Shown here: positions 39,841 to 47,858 of the stretch, one piece after another | Layout of the letters: each line of letters begins with the position of its first letter | Position numbering within the stretch: the stretch's first letter is position 1 | Assembly: GCF_019693215.1 (NCBI RefSeq) | Contig: NZ_CP081183.1 | Location: 1,181,226-1,245,225 of the forward strand | Direction: 5' to 3' | DNA from: Salinarchaeum sp. IM2453 | GTDB taxonomy: Archaea; Halobacteriota; Halobacteria; Halobacteriales; Salinarchaeaceae | Length of the DNA stretch: 64,000 nt | Notes under the pieces: generated by a model | The model's input: only the letters and a program-made list of their open reading frames with translations | The model's database searches: none | Told to the model about the DNA's origin: nothing | Translations under genes and position numbers: made by a program

Positions 39841-40862
39841 GTTATCGGCAGCATCAACCGTCACTACCCTCTATATCGTCTCAACTTAAACTGCAGAGCT
39901 GGGTATACTACATATTTACCCCACAGTTTCATCTGGATATCTTTTCTTGTTAATTATACCTACTCCTATGTACTCGCTACTCGATCTTATTTCCCGAGCA
40001 GGGGAGATGATCAATGACATTACGATTTCAACAATGTGGGGCACAGGTTACTGAGCAATATCCACGTGTCTCTGGCGACGAGAACAATGCCGCCCATCGT
40101 TGCTTAGCCTATGACCGTAGGGATCAAATGTAAAGTGGATCGGCAGCCAGCAAGGATGTCAACCAGCAAACCCCAGCTGAGTATCCTACCCAAAATTAGA
40201 GACACCTCGTTGATGATTCACTAGATCACAACAGCAGTTGTTGTTAATATGACTTCTCTACTCAGTTCAGAACGCATAACAAGCTCGTTCCATGTGCAAC
40301 TACATACCGAATAGTGAATAACATGTTTGTATTCTCAATAATTGATAGGGCACAGCTTCTAGTGATGGCCGCAAAGTTGTCCCGGTCACTGTAGCAATAC
40401 AGGACGCACTGGTTGTACACAGTGCAAAAGACATGCCTCCCGAAGGCGCAGCATTCTTTTACCCAACGAATGACTGGTTGATTGCGACCGAACGCGGTCC
40501 ATACAGAGCGTTGTATTGATACACAGCAACTGCTATCGAAGTAACACAAAACAAAAGTGCTCCGGCATAATAACCTAATATCCCTCCAATTCTATCAGTG
40601 AGCTGGTTTCCAGCGCGAAGCACGGCTTCCGTTCTCCAGCAAATTCCTACGGAAGCTATATTCACGCCAATGAGACATGCGTTTCAAGCTGACGGGCTTG
40701 GACAATATCTAACAGTACAATCTCAGCCGGAATAATACGGGGACAGTGTATCGGTGCTGAGAAAAAGCAGTTAAAGATTGTAAACTGATTTGGAGGTGAT
40801 GATATGTATCCGATCTGTTTTCCCTGTAGAATACCAACGTCTTGAACAACTTGACCTGAGCC

Positions 40863-40991
40863 TTAGATAGCAATGACAGTGGCCGTCAGCGCGAGCCAAA
40901 ATAGACCAAACGTCAAGAAAATCCATAACGAGAGCTCTTCTGTCCATTCGTCGGTTATCTTATCTGGCTCTGTGAGTTTTCTTTCTATCAT
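40863..40991 (-). CDS. Possible 42-residue membrane protein
   Basis: ATG ATA GAA ... ATC TAA encodes a polar, charged N-terminus (MIERKLTEPDKITDEWTEE) and one hydrophobic span (LWIFLTFGLFWLALTATVIAI). The sharp polar/apolar split looks like a real single-span protein, but the neighbourhood is decayed, so it could be the remnant of a longer gene. Confidence 0.4.
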   Translation of the reverse strand: MIERKLTEPDKITDEWTEELSLWIFLTFGLFWLALTATVIAI

Positions 40992-41260
40992 GATCTTCCA
41001 CTATGTTTCCTAGAATATTGCTATGAAAGATGATTAAGGTATTGTGATGGCGCAATACTTGCCTTAATATATCGATCAGGATCTGTCGTGTGATCCATCT
41101 CAGAATTAATTGTCGACACCTCAGCTTGTTCCGTCAGAACGGCAGACGTTCGGCAGTTAACTTCAAAATAATTCCGTATTGGTTACGTAACCAATCGATT
41201 ATTGTTTATTTGTCTATTCAGATGCTCTGTCAGGTTTATTTCGCGGTGTATATATGCGCT

Positions 41261-41313
41261 TTACGGAAGCTTCGAGGCGAAAGCCTCGCCGTTCACGGCG
41301 GGGATGAAGCCGA
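41261..41313 (+). repeat. Solo IS200/IS605-type 3' end hairpin
   Basis: TTACGGAAGCTTCGAGGCGA, then CCTCGCCG-TTCA-CGGCGGGG, then ATGAAGCCGAC. The tail ATGAAGCCGAC is shared with the minus-strand copy at 50603-50658. It lies about 90 bases upstream of the intact tnpB and in the same orientation. Confidence 0.65.
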
Positions 41314-41405
41314 CAACTCGGAGTCAAACCACGCTCGTAGCTCCGACTGGATATTCTAGGTCAAGATACCGAAGAATTATGTAAGTGAAAATACTATGCT
41401 TACAT

Positions 41406-42668
41406 ATGTCGAATCAGGTGGTCACTCGGACACTCAAAGCGAGTATCAGTAACCACTCGCAAGTCAGTGACGACCTCGATTCGCATGGCTTTGCCGCGTC
41501 GAAATTGTGGAACGTCGGGCGATGGACAATTTCGCGTGTCTGGGACGCTATCGGCCACATACCTGATGCCGATGAACTCTGTTCATACCTCAAAACGCAC
41601 GAACGCTATGCAGACCTACACAGCCAATCTAGTCAGCGAGTTCTTCAAGAACTCGGTGAGGCGTTCGTCTCATGGTACGAACAGGACGACCCAGATGCGA
41701 ACGCACCGGGCTACCGCAAACACGGCGACGACCACCCGCGCTCGACAGTGACATGGAAAAATCAGGGCTTCAAACTCGATACGGAGTACAACCGTGTGCG
41801 TCTCTCGAAAGGCACGAACATGAAAGAGTCGCGCTACGCCGCCGACTACATCCTCTGTGAGTACACGCTCCAGACAGCCGACAAGACGCTCGACGCTATT
41901 GAGAGTGTCCAGACGGTGCGTGCTGTCTGGACTGGTGAGACGTGGGAACTCCACTTTGTCTGCAAGATGCGGATTGAGACAGCCGATGCTCCCGGTGAAG
42001 AGACAGCAGGCGTTGACCTTGGCATCTGTAACACGGCGGCTGTCTCTGTCGGTGACGAGACACTGTTGTATCCGGGGAATGCCCTGAAAGAAGATGCTCA
42101 CTACTTCCGACAACAGGAATACGAGACAGAAGGTGAGAATGGCCCGAGCGAGCACGCAGACTGGGCGAGACAGAAGAAATCCCGGCGACAAGAGCATTTC
42201 CTGCACGCAGTGTCGAGAGATATTGTTGAGCAATGTGCTGACCGAGGTGTTGGAAAGATAGCAGTCGGCCACCCGAAGAACATCCGTGACGATGGAGACT
42301 GGGGGAGACACGGGAATAAACGCCTGCACGACTGGGCATTTGAAGCACTGCTCAGCCACATCGAGTACAAAGCTCAAGAGCGTGGCATCGAGGTTGAGCG
42401 AGTAGATGAGTACGAGTTGGCCACGTCGATAACGTGCTGTGAGTGTGGCACGAAAGCCGATTCAAACCGGGTTGAGCGTGGCCTGTACGTCTGTGAGAAC
42501 TGCGAACTGGTGGCAAATAGCGACTTGAACGCGGCAGAGAATATGCGAGCGACGGTAACTCCGAATCCTGAAGAGGATAGGAGTAACGGCTGCTTGGCAC
42601 AGCCATCGGTACGCCTGTTCGACAAATCCACGGGCAGAGTACGCCCACAAGAACAGGTTGTCCCGTAA
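41406..42668 (+). CDS. tnpB: TnpB (IS1341-type RNA-guided nuclease family), copy 1
   Basis: A 420-residue TnpB. RuvC-I is GVDLGICNTAAVS; the RuvC-II position reads IAVGHPKNIRDD, where the usual catalytic acidic residue (E/D in -IEDL- or -VGDL-) is replaced by Gly-His; RuvC-III is ANSDLNAAENMRA. The zinc finger has C-x2-C (CCEC) and C-x2-C (CENC). TnpB uses an RNA from the element's 3' end to cut DNA; no tnpA lies beside it. The C-terminal half is strongly similar to the copy at 47859, while the N-terminal half is more diverged. ATG 41406 (MSNQVVTR) is chosen over an ATG seven codons upstream. Confidence 0.92.
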   Translation: MSNQVVTRTLKASISNHSQVSDDLDSHGFAASKLWNVGRWTISRVWDAIGHIPDADELCSYLKTHERYADLHSQSSQRVLQELGEAFVSWYEQDDPDANAPGYRKHGDDHPRSTVTWKNQGFKLDTEYNRVRLSKGTNMKESRYAADYILCEYTLQTADKTLDAIESVQTVRAVWTGETWELHFVCKMRIETADAPGEETAGVDLGICNTAAVSVGDETLLYPGNALKEDAHYFRQQEYETEGENGPSEHADWARQKKSRRQEHFLHAVSRDIVEQCADRGVGKIAVGHPKNIRDDGDWGRHGNKRLHDWAFEALLSHIEYKAQERGIEVERVDEYELATSITCCECGTKADSNRVERGLYVCENCELVANSDLNAAENMRATVTPNPEEDRSNGCLAQPSVRLFDKSTGRVRPQEQVVP

Positions 42669-42722
42669 ACCGTAATATCCCAACGTGGGAATCCTCGCGC
42701 TTCAGCGCGGGGAGGATGTCAA
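42669..42722 (+). ncRNA. 3' end of tnpB copy 1 element: candidate guide-RNA scaffold
   Basis: After the stop come CCCAACGTGGGA (a small hairpin) and CCTCGCGC-TTCA-GCGCGGGG (42693-42712), then AGGATGTCAAC. In TnpB systems the omega RNA ends at the right end and takes its guide from flanking DNA, here the DNA after about 42720. That it is transcribed is inference from the family. Confidence 0.55.
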
Positions 42723-42981
42723 CTTCAGCCTAGAGACTACTGACCGGTCGATCGATGCAACCAGTCTAGCTGTTGCATTCCCAGACAATGACTCGGAAAG
42801 AGCCGGTGTTTCGGTTGACGGTGATGTTGCTGCTGCCAGCACTGATTCCCTTGGTGCAGGCGATTCAGTAATCGTGACGATTGCTGATGATGTTGATGAG
42901 GAATTAGAGGGCGATCGTGTTCGGCTCGTTTGGGAAGGTGAAGATACCTCCTCAATCCTGACGACACATACAATTCAGTAA
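42722..42981 (+). pseudogene. Pilin/archaellin-like C-terminal fragment cut by the tnpB element
   Basis: The frame continues without an own start from inside the element end to a TAA at 42981. It reads FSLETTDRSIDATSLAVAF, then SVDGDVAAASTDSLGAGDSVIVTI and DRVRLVWEGEDTSSILTTHTIQ. This is like the C-terminal domain of haloarchaeal type IV pilins (DUF1628-like: sheet region, then VRLVW-GDTS-x-L). The N-terminal class III signal and hydrophobic helix are missing, presumably separated by insertion of the tnpB element; I do not find them upstream of 41406. Confidence 0.6.
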
Positions 42982-43169
42982 CTGTCTTCATTTTTCTTGT
43001 ATCCCTACCGCATCCAGATACGCCTGTAGCTGTGGATGCATCTGTGTGTTTTTCATTACCTCATTTACGGATTTTCTTGACGATAGAATGAAGCTTGGGA
43101 GAGTTTCAATCTCTACTACACTGTAACATATTCAGACAATGTTGCCTGCATACTAGCTTGTCCCGTTCA

Positions 43170-43958
43170 TCAGAATGGGAACAGTGACTCAGCTTCTGGA
43201 TCTCGCTTGAGCAGCTCTATTTCATGGCCGCTTGGATCCTTGGTAAACGCATAGAGATTATCGCAGTCTTCCGGTGGCCGATATTCTGGAGCCTCTCGTT
43301 TCATCAGTAGGTCCCAGTCGGATGCAAGCTCATCAATTCTAACGCAAAGGTGCCCCCATGCATTGCCAAAGTCATAGGTCCTTCCGTCATAATTATACGT
43401 CAACTCCAGAGACATTGCCTCAGCCGGTGCACCTTCCGGCTCTAGGAAGTAGTTGGCAAAGGTATCGGCTTCCCAACGTCCGGTTTCTTCATACTCAAAT
43501 TTTCGTGTCCAGTATCCAATCGCTTGATCAGCATCCTCAACCCGGATCATTGTGTGGTCAATACTCCACATCTCTCCTTGATCGCGTTGAACCAACTCAA
43601 TTTCGTGTCCGTCCGGATCCCGAATAAATGCGTATCGGCCACCACAGGATTCTGGGTCTCGGTAATCTTCAACGCCCTCCTCCATGAGTTGTTGATATGC
43701 TGCTTCTAGTTCTCCTTCCGGAACACGAACCGCAATATGACCCCATGCATCACCCATCTCTGTCGTCTCACCTTCGTTGTGTGTTAACTCAAGCATCGCG
43801 CCATCCTCATGCATGTTTTCTGGGCCAAGGTAAACAATTGTGAAGCCGTCTCCTTCATATCGGTCTTTTTCTTCATAATCCAGGTGCGTCTGGTACCAGT
43901 CGAGAGATTCCTCTAGGTCATTAACCCGGACCATTACGTGATCAAGAATTCCATTCAT
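43170..43958 (-). CDS. Two-domain VOC (glyoxalase-like) protein
   Basis: A 262-residue fusion of two vicinal-oxygen-chelate domains. Domain 1 (about 1-125): ligand-bearing segments LDHVMVRVNDLEESLDWY, LELTHNEGETTEMGDAWGHIAVRV and DPDGHEIELVQRD. Domain 2 (about 128-262): IDHTMIRVEDADQAIGYW, LELTYNYDGRTYDFGNAWGHLCVRI and DPSGHEIELLKRD. Each repeat keeps the His/Glu/His/Glu metal set. Closest in style to lactoylglutathione lyases, but haloarchaea lack glutathione (they use gamma-Glu-Cys), so the true thiol substrate is inferred. Single gene. Confidence 0.88.
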   Translation of the reverse strand: MNGILDHVMVRVNDLEESLDWYQTHLDYEEKDRYEGDGFTIVYLGPENMHEDGAMLELTHNEGETTEMGDAWGHIAVRVPEGELEAAYQQLMEEGVEDYRDPESCGGRYAFIRDPDGHEIELVQRDQGEMWSIDHTMIRVEDADQAIGYWTRKFEYEETGRWEADTFANYFLEPEGAPAEAMSLELTYNYDGRTYDFGNAWGHLCVRIDELASDWDLLMKREAPEYRPPEDCDNLYAFTKDPSGHEIELLKRDPEAESLFPF

Positions 43959-44423
43959 GTTTAGTAGTGACCATTCAGCAGTAAAAAGCGTGCTGACAGT
44001 GACGCCGGCTTGGAAAAATGCGTCACTCTTCGAGTGTTAACGTTGCTGCTAAACGGCGTGCCTTGACAACTTTGATAATCACTTAACCTAATCGGTTAGT
44101 GAACCCATAGATTGGATCTCGTGGACTGGTATGTTTAGGCCATTGCAAGTCATTTGTCGCATTAATCCTCAGAGTCAAACCATATTGCACTAGTTTCGCG
44201 TCATATCCGCGGTTAGAAACAATAACATATGCACTATTTCCGACGGTTTTGCCCCTCACATCAAACACTTCTTCGCAACTGATCTCTAAACACATGTGTC
44301 ATACAATTAGTTTGATTTTTTGATGACAAATATCTCATGTCCATATGTATGTTCTTGACTCTCACATATTTCGGGACAAATGAACAGTAATTAAACGCAG
44401 GACATCATTGATAGTCAGTATAG
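43959..44423. other. Intergenic region
   Basis: A 70-codon minus-strand frame (44083-44295) has no recognisable features and I do not count it as a gene. The last 130 bases are AT-rich and should carry the promoter of the NCS2 permease gene. Confidence 0.5.
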
Positions 44424-45878
44424 ATGTCAATATCGGAGCGAGTGGCAGAGTACTTCGATTTCGAGGAGTATGAAACGACTTACCGTACCGAACTTATCGC
44501 AGGTCTGACTACGTTTCTTGCGATGTCGTACATCATCGCAGTTAATCCACAAATCTTAGCTGATGCAATTTTGGCAGACGAGGCGATGGCTGATGCGTAT
44601 TCACGCACACAAATTGTTGAGATGCTCGCCGTCGTCACCATCCTCGCTTCAGTTATTGCGACGGTTGTAATGGCTTTCTACGCTAAGCGGCCATTTGGCT
44701 TGGCTCCGGGGATGGGACTTAATGCCTTTTTCACCTATACCGTTGTGGTTGGTCTTGGAATTCCATGGCAGACAGCATTGGCTGCCGTGTTTGTGGAAGG
44801 TATTATTTTTATTCTGCTTACTGCTGTTGGGGCACGCCGATACCTCATTGAATTATTCCCAGAACCAGTCAAGCGTGGTGTTGGAGCTGGTATCGGTGCA
44901 TTCTTACTCTTCCTTGGGTTGCAGGAAATGAATGTTGTTGTCTCGTATCCAGATGGAACCCTTGTTCAAATGGGTAATATTGCTAGCGATCCAGTTGCTA
45001 TTGTCGCAGTGGTCGGACTCTTCCTTACCTTCATTTTATGGGCCAGAGACATCCGTGGATCAATCGTCATCGGAATTTTAACAACTGCTTTGGCTGGTTG
45101 GGCGCTTGCCCTCTCTGGTGTTAGCTCTCGGCTTGCACCGGAGGCTCAGCAAGACGCTATTGAGTCAGATGGTCTTACTGGTCTACTGGGGGCGGAATAT
45201 GACTTTTCTCCTTTATTTGGCGCCTTCTATGAAGGATTACAAGATATTGATCCCGTAGTATTTGCGTTAGTTGTATTTACCTTCTTCTTCGTTGACTTTT
45301 TCGACACTGCTGGTACGCTAATCGGTGTTTCACAGATTGGTGGATTCCTTGATTCAGATGGTAATCTCCCAGAAATGGAAAAGCCGCTGATGGCGGATGC
45401 TGTCGGAACAACTGCTGGTTCAATCTTAGGTACATCAACAATTACAACATTTATCGAATCTTCAACCGGTCTTGAAGAAGGTGGTCGAACAGGATTCACC
45501 GCTCTCGCTGTAAGTGGGTTCTTCCTCTTATCGCTGCTTGCTGTACCGCTTATTTCGGCAATCCCGGCATATGCTTCCTACCTTGCGTTAGTTGTTGTTG
45601 GTGTAATTATGCTCCAGGGTGTTGTCGATATCGACTGGCAGGACCCAGCTTGGGCTATTTCTGGTGGTCTAACCATCCTTGTCATGCCAATGACGACATC
45701 TATTGCAGACGGTATTGCTGCTGGTATCATTGCATACCCGATTATTAAAACAGCAATGGGTCAAATAGATGAAACCCGGCCTGGCCAATGGATCCTTGCA
45801 TTCCTGTTTATTATCTATTACTACGTCACCACAAGTGGGCTGTTGGAATCAATGACGACTATTTTGCTCTTCCACTGA
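44424..45878 (+). CDS. NCS2-family purine permease (AzgA-like)
   Basis: A 484-residue transporter with 12-14 spans. The N-terminal YRTELIAGLTTFLAMSYIIAVNP and RPFGLAPGMGLNAFFTYTVV are the AzgA-subfamily hallmarks; FFFVDFFDTAGTLIGVSQ and GTSTITTFIESSTGLEEGGRTG hold the conserved substrate-binding and gate residues. Relatives take up hypoxanthine, adenine or guanine. Substrate here inferred. It is followed by a glutaredoxin gene in the same direction. Confidence 0.93.
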   Translation: MSISERVAEYFDFEEYETTYRTELIAGLTTFLAMSYIIAVNPQILADAILADEAMADAYSRTQIVEMLAVVTILASVIATVVMAFYAKRPFGLAPGMGLNAFFTYTVVVGLGIPWQTALAAVFVEGIIFILLTAVGARRYLIELFPEPVKRGVGAGIGAFLLFLGLQEMNVVVSYPDGTLVQMGNIASDPVAIVAVVGLFLTFILWARDIRGSIVIGILTTALAGWALALSGVSSRLAPEAQQDAIESDGLTGLLGAEYDFSPLFGAFYEGLQDIDPVVFALVVFTFFFVDFFDTAGTLIGVSQIGGFLDSDGNLPEMEKPLMADAVGTTAGSILGTSTITTFIESSTGLEEGGRTGFTALAVSGFFLLSLLAVPLISAIPAYASYLALVVVGVIMLQGVVDIDWQDPAWAISGGLTILVMPMTTSIADGIAAGIIAYPIIKTAMGQIDETRPGQWILAFLFIIYYYVTTSGLLESMTTILLFH

Positions 45879-45975
45879 CCCCCTTGAGGTCTTCCTGAGA
45901 CTGAGGCGCGAGGATTTCTTCCCGATTTTCCGTAATCACCATCGAATTCATACTAATTGAGTACTAACTGTATGT

Positions 45976-46239
45976 ATGTCAGATCATAACCTGATTCTTT
46001 ACGAGTTGTCCGCCTGTCCGTACTGCCAGAAAGTGCGTAGTAAGTTGTCCGAGCTGGGGCTCGATTATGAGTCACGGAAAGTCCCTCGGGACCATGCTGA
46101 TCGTGATACTGTCAAAGAAATCAGCGGTCAAACTGGCGTACCTGTCTTGGTTGATAAATCAAACGGAATTGAGGGAATGCCGGAAAGCGACGATATTGTT
46201 GAGTACTTAGAGCAAACATACGGAACCTCGAACACCTAA
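45976..46239 (+). CDS. Glutaredoxin-like protein
   Basis: An 87-residue thioredoxin-fold protein with the CPYC dithiol (YELSACPYCQKVRSKLSELG) and the cis-Pro/TVP region GQTGVPVLVDKSNGIEGMPESDDIVEYL. It is similar to the N-terminal domain of GST-like glutaredoxins and should handle low-molecular-weight thiols. Starts at ATG 45976 in the same direction as the permease, gap of about 97 bases. Confidence 0.92.
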   Translation: MSDHNLILYELSACPYCQKVRSKLSELGLDYESRKVPRDHADRDTVKEISGQTGVPVLVDKSNGIEGMPESDDIVEYLEQTYGTSNT

Positions 46240-46290
46240 TCGGATTCTATCTTCATACAGCGAGAGAATCCCGCCCTTCTCGTGAGCGAC

Positions 46291-46559
46291 GAGTGTTCCG
46301 ACCTGTCGGAACCGAGGACCGAACAGGGCGGGAGTGACTCGATGGAAACGCTGCTACTCCCCGAGAGCGTGAAACAAGATGTGGGGCGCAAGAGACCGAA
46401 CGCGATTCCGTGCCTCAGAGCACGTGGGAGTGACTGGTCCGTGTGCGAAAGAAGCCGAGTCATGGGCGTTACAGCCCGGATGCCGCGCGGCGCGGCATCC
46501 GGGAAAGCCCGAATAGGTGAATCTCTGCTTCACGCACTGGCGTCCCAGGTGAACAAACC
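46291..46559 (+). ncRNA. Candidate IS110 bridge-RNA region
   Basis: The leader before the transposase is GC-rich and structured: TCCGACCTGTCGGA hairpin near 46299-46312, and an 11-bp perfect stem CGGATGCCGCG/CGCGGCATCCG around 46477-46501. IS110-type elements are known to encode a bridge RNA in the non-coding end that selects target and donor. Location and structure fit, but loop sequences were not checked against the element junctions. Confidence 0.45.
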
Positions 46560-47557
46560 ATGTACCTCGGAATCGACGTCCACAAACGGTACGCACAGGT
46601 GGCAGTAATGGATGAGTCTGGAGAAATCGTCGAAGAGGTTCGCGTCGAGAACGCGAACCTCGATGACCTTGCACAGCGGTACGCTGGCGCACAAGCCGCG
46701 ATAGAGGCGACCAGCAATTACTACCACATCCACGATACGCTGTCGGAGCATTTGGATGTGACTGTTGCTCACCCGAAGGAACTGAACCAGATCGCTGATA
46801 CTGATAAGAAAACTGATCGTGTTGACGCCAAAGAACTCGCGCGGATGGTTCGGTTGAACTCCGTGCCTGAGAGTTATGTTCCGACCGACGAAATAAGGAA
46901 ACCCCGCCCCCTCGTGCGCGGGCGACAGTCGTTAGTCGAACACAGGACAGAGTATGCCAACAAGGTTCACGGCCTCCTCTCTGATCACGGCATCAGCGAA
47001 GATGTGAAGCCGTTGACCCAAGAGGGACGAGAGTTCCTGCGGGAACTCTCGCTCCCGACGCCATGGAAATCGGTGTTGGAGTCATACCTCGAAGTGATTG
47101 AGACGCTCACTGATGAGATACAGAATCTCGAAGAGACAATCGAAGAACGCGTGGGTCTCTGGAGGAGAGCCGGGTGGTGATGACGATTCCTGGTGTGAGT
47201 TACTATACGGCGTTGACGATCTACGCTGAATTAGGCGAGATTGATCGGTTTGACGGTGACAAAGAAGTCATCAGCTACGTCGGGTTGAACCCGGTGATCC
47301 GCGAGTCCGGCGACTCGCGGATCGAAGGTGAACTCTCGAAACGTGGTTCAGGGAGAGTCCGGTGGCTGCTCGTTCAGGCCGCTCATACTGCTGTCCACAC
47401 CTGTAACGACGAGTATCTGAGTCGGTTCTACGAGCGGTTAGCTAGTCGGAAGAACTCACAGAAAGCAATCGTGGCAACAGCTCGAAAGATGCTGGTGTCG
47501 ATGTACCACATGCTTGACCGAGGCGAAGTGTACGACCCACCTGGTGTAAGCGCGTAG
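46560..47557 (+). pseudogene. IS110-family transposase, split by a frameshift
   Basis: The first frame (46560-47180) starts MYLGIDVHKRYAQVAVMDES and holds the RuvC-like DEDD motifs: D in GIDVHK, E in AAIEATSNYY, and DRVDAKELARM. A second frame (to 47557) continues VVMTIPGVSYYTALTIYAELG and RWLLVQAAHTAVHT, the Tnp domain with its catalytic Ser region. Between them, near 47150-47175, the expected reading SLEESRVVMTIPGV lies in the other frame, so a one-base indel breaks the gene. Without a programmed shift it is inactive. Confidence 0.85.
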
Positions 47558-47858
47558 ACGAGGGATCTGAGGGCCGCCGGTCGGGCGGCCCTCAGTGGCT
47601 GGTCGAGGCCCTTCGTGAGCGACTGCTATCGCCAGACAGCGACCGCACCGCATCACGATTGGGACCGCATATCGACTGGGAGAGCAGCAGCCTCCGAGAC
47701 GGCGTAACTATTTTATCGAAAACGGTGGTTTGTGTAGGTAGCAGCGTTTCCATAGGTGAATCGCGTCAACCCCGGTGGAATACCGATACTGGTTCTGCTG
47801 GCCGGATATTCCACACCGAGTTCCAGCTATTAAGTCACTGTACTAACATAGACTGTGT
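47558..47858. other. IS110 3' non-coding end and spacer
   Basis: TGAGGGCCGCC (47568-47578) pairs with GGCGGCCCTCA (47584-47594), a strong 11-bp hairpin just after the transposase stop; it may end transcription. The rest up to the tnpB at 47859 includes the second TCGTGAGCGAC repeat and an AT-rich promoter stretch. Confidence 0.55.

Larger units (their letters stand above)
38728..41405. other. Gene-poor, decayed region
   Basis: About 2.7 kb with no intact gene of familiar type. It holds a decayed DDE transposase (39160-39840), a 42-codon membrane ORF (40863-40991), a weak membrane-protein-like frame on the minus strand (40459-40665, with GGILGYYAGALLFCVTSIAV) and a solo IS end (41261-41313). 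This looks like an insertion hot spot undergoing decay. Confidence 0.6.
46280..47612 (+). mobile_element. IS110-family insertion sequence (limits approximate)
   Basis: The element carries a split IS110 transposase preceded by about 280 non-coding bases. The 11-base direct repeat TCGTGAGCGAC occurs at 46280-46290 and 47613-47623, 1333 bases apart, and may mark the recombination core or ends. The interior is clearly more GC-rich than neighbouring host genes, suggesting recent transfer. Confidence 0.6.

Noticed and set aside
39775-40017. 80-codon plus-strand frame
   Set aside because: Begins antisense to the decayed transposase and shows no coherent features.
44083-44295. 70-codon minus-strand frame
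   Set aside because: No domain, signal or composition that supports coding; left as intergenic.
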